DNA of 6,064 nt from JBMNUL01 sp050946255 (GTDB lineage Bacteria > Actinomycetota > Coriobacteriia > Coriobacteriales > CADBOM01). The stretch's first letter is position 1, and the number at the start of each line of letters is the position of its first letter. Below, one piece after another: positions 5,693 through 6,064 of the stretch. The position numbers and the translations under genes are program-made. The DNA is taken from the NCBI GenBank assembly GCA_050946255.1, contig JBMNUL010000159.1, positions 1 to 6,064 on the forward strand, read 5' to 3'. The notes below the pieces were generated by a model. It was not told where the DNA came from, did not search any database, and saw only the letters and a list, made by a program, of their open reading frames with translations.

Positions 5693-6064
5693 TCTCGATC
5701 TCCTCTCAATATCTTCAATGGCCATGTTTCCAATTCCATCACCCATGCCAATAGATCTTCCGGCATAGGGTATGTTGGTGAAGTCAGCGACGTCTCTGCT
5801 CGTCGTGATGAGGTTGGACGTCGAAAGGTCGTGAACCGATTCGCACCCGGAAATCCTCGCGAACATCTGCAGGTCTCGTCTCGAGGTCTCGAGGAAGTTC
5901 GAAACGCGCTTCGAAGCTTCCTCGACATCCAATCTCTTCCTGAGCTCCGGGTCTTGCGTTGCGATGCCCATGGGGCAGTTGCCCGAATCGCAGATCCTAT
6001 ATTGCTGGCATCCGAGTGCGATTAGAGCCGCAGTGGCGATTGCGACAGCATCTGCGCCCATTGC
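5045..6064 (-). CDS. Glutamate synthase FMN-domain C-terminus joined in frame to rubrerythrin (partial, 5' end outside window)
   Basis: One uninterrupted minus-strand frame enters from the right edge and ends in TAA at 5045-5047. Numbering from the Met codon at 6061, residues 1-100 are the C-terminus of an archaeal-type glutamate synthase (GltB) FMN domain. GADAVAIATAALIALGC leads into C18-x5-C24-x4-C29, the three-cysteine pattern of the 3Fe-4S cluster, then GIATQDPELRKRL and a helical tail ending near IPYAG. The leading codon GCA at 6062-6064 continues the frame, so the true start is outside. Residues 101-123 are Gly-rich, then charged and linker-like. Residues 124-338 are a full rubrerythrin. 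The glutamate synthase part would use ferredoxin or NAD(P)H electrons to make glutamate from 2-oxoglutarate and glutamine. Whether this is one fusion protein, or two proteins with the second started internally, is open; an internal start is well supported. Confidence 0.75.
   Translation of the reverse strand, partial: AMGADAVAIATAALIALGCQQYRICDSGNCPMGIATQDPELRKRLDVEEASKRVSNFLETSRRDLQMFARISGCESVHDLSTSNLITTSRDVADFTNIPYAGRSIGMGDGIGNMAIEDIERRSRVVKYRCKVCGEIFEVPDGQTPVCPRCGVSGDNLEVIVANKYAGTQTEKNLEAAFAGESQARNKYTYFASTARKEGFEQIASIFETTANNEKEHAKMWFKELDGIGDTAANLTAAAEGENYEWTDMYPGFAETAEKEGFPELAAKFRMVGEIEKHHEERYRALLKNVEMKEVFAKSEVKVWVCRNCGHIVVGTGAPQVCPVCGHPQSYFEINAENY
5700..5707 (-). promoter_or_regulatory. 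Internal ribosome binding site before the rubrerythrin GTG
   Basis: The minus strand reads GAGAGGAG, with core AGGAG seven bases before GTG at 5692. It lies inside the continuous open frame, where a purely fused protein would not need it. This favours separate or additional translation of rubrerythrin. Confidence 0.5.

Noticed and set aside
4883..6025. Long plus-strand frame behind GGAGG/ATG
   Set aside because: It is mostly the antisense of rubrerythrin and glutamate synthase, the Shine-Dalgarno spacing is only three bases, and the product is unlike any protein I know.

Overview
The window carries four protein-coding loci of an anaerobic-type prokaryote and no recognisable RNA genes, mobile elements or CRISPR. 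The gene set is LL-diaminopimelate aminotransferase, a long EpsC-type serine acetyltransferase, a YgiQ-type radical SAM protein, an archaeal-style glutamate synthase domain and a rubrerythrin. Together with moderately high GC by eye, this fits a methanogen-related archaeon of the Thermoplasmatota (Methanomassiliicoccales-like). An anaerobic bacterium such as a Coriobacteriia or clostridial lineage is not excluded. The taxonomic call is an inference and is weak: the AT-rich TATA-like segment before dapL leans archaeal, while the perfect stem-loop near position 4960 would also suit a bacterium.

Layout: cysE/epsC lies on the minus strand (127-1155). A 374-base divergent spacer follows (1156-1529). 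Then come two plus-strand genes, the YgiQ family gene (1530-3401) and dapL (3518-4738), separated by 116 bases with promoter-like AT-rich sequence. A 306-base convergent spacer (4739-5044) holds a perfect 12-bp stem-loop. The right end is a minus-strand reading frame (5045-6064, open at the window edge) that joins the C-terminus of a glutamate synthase FMN domain to a complete rubredoxin-rubrerythrin-rubredoxin protein with no stop between them.

Functionally, the window touches cysteine synthesis (serine to O-acetylserine), lysine/diaminopimelate synthesis, glutamate synthesis and peroxide defence. These are linked by anaerobic amino-acid metabolism and iron-sulfur/iron proteins, but the strand changes show they are not one operon.

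The points most worth a second look are the in-frame glutamate synthase-rubrerythrin junction, which has a good internal ribosome binding site and GTG start, and a 31-codon open frame ahead of cysE that carries the best Shine-Dalgarno match I found in the window. I found no convincing wholly new system.
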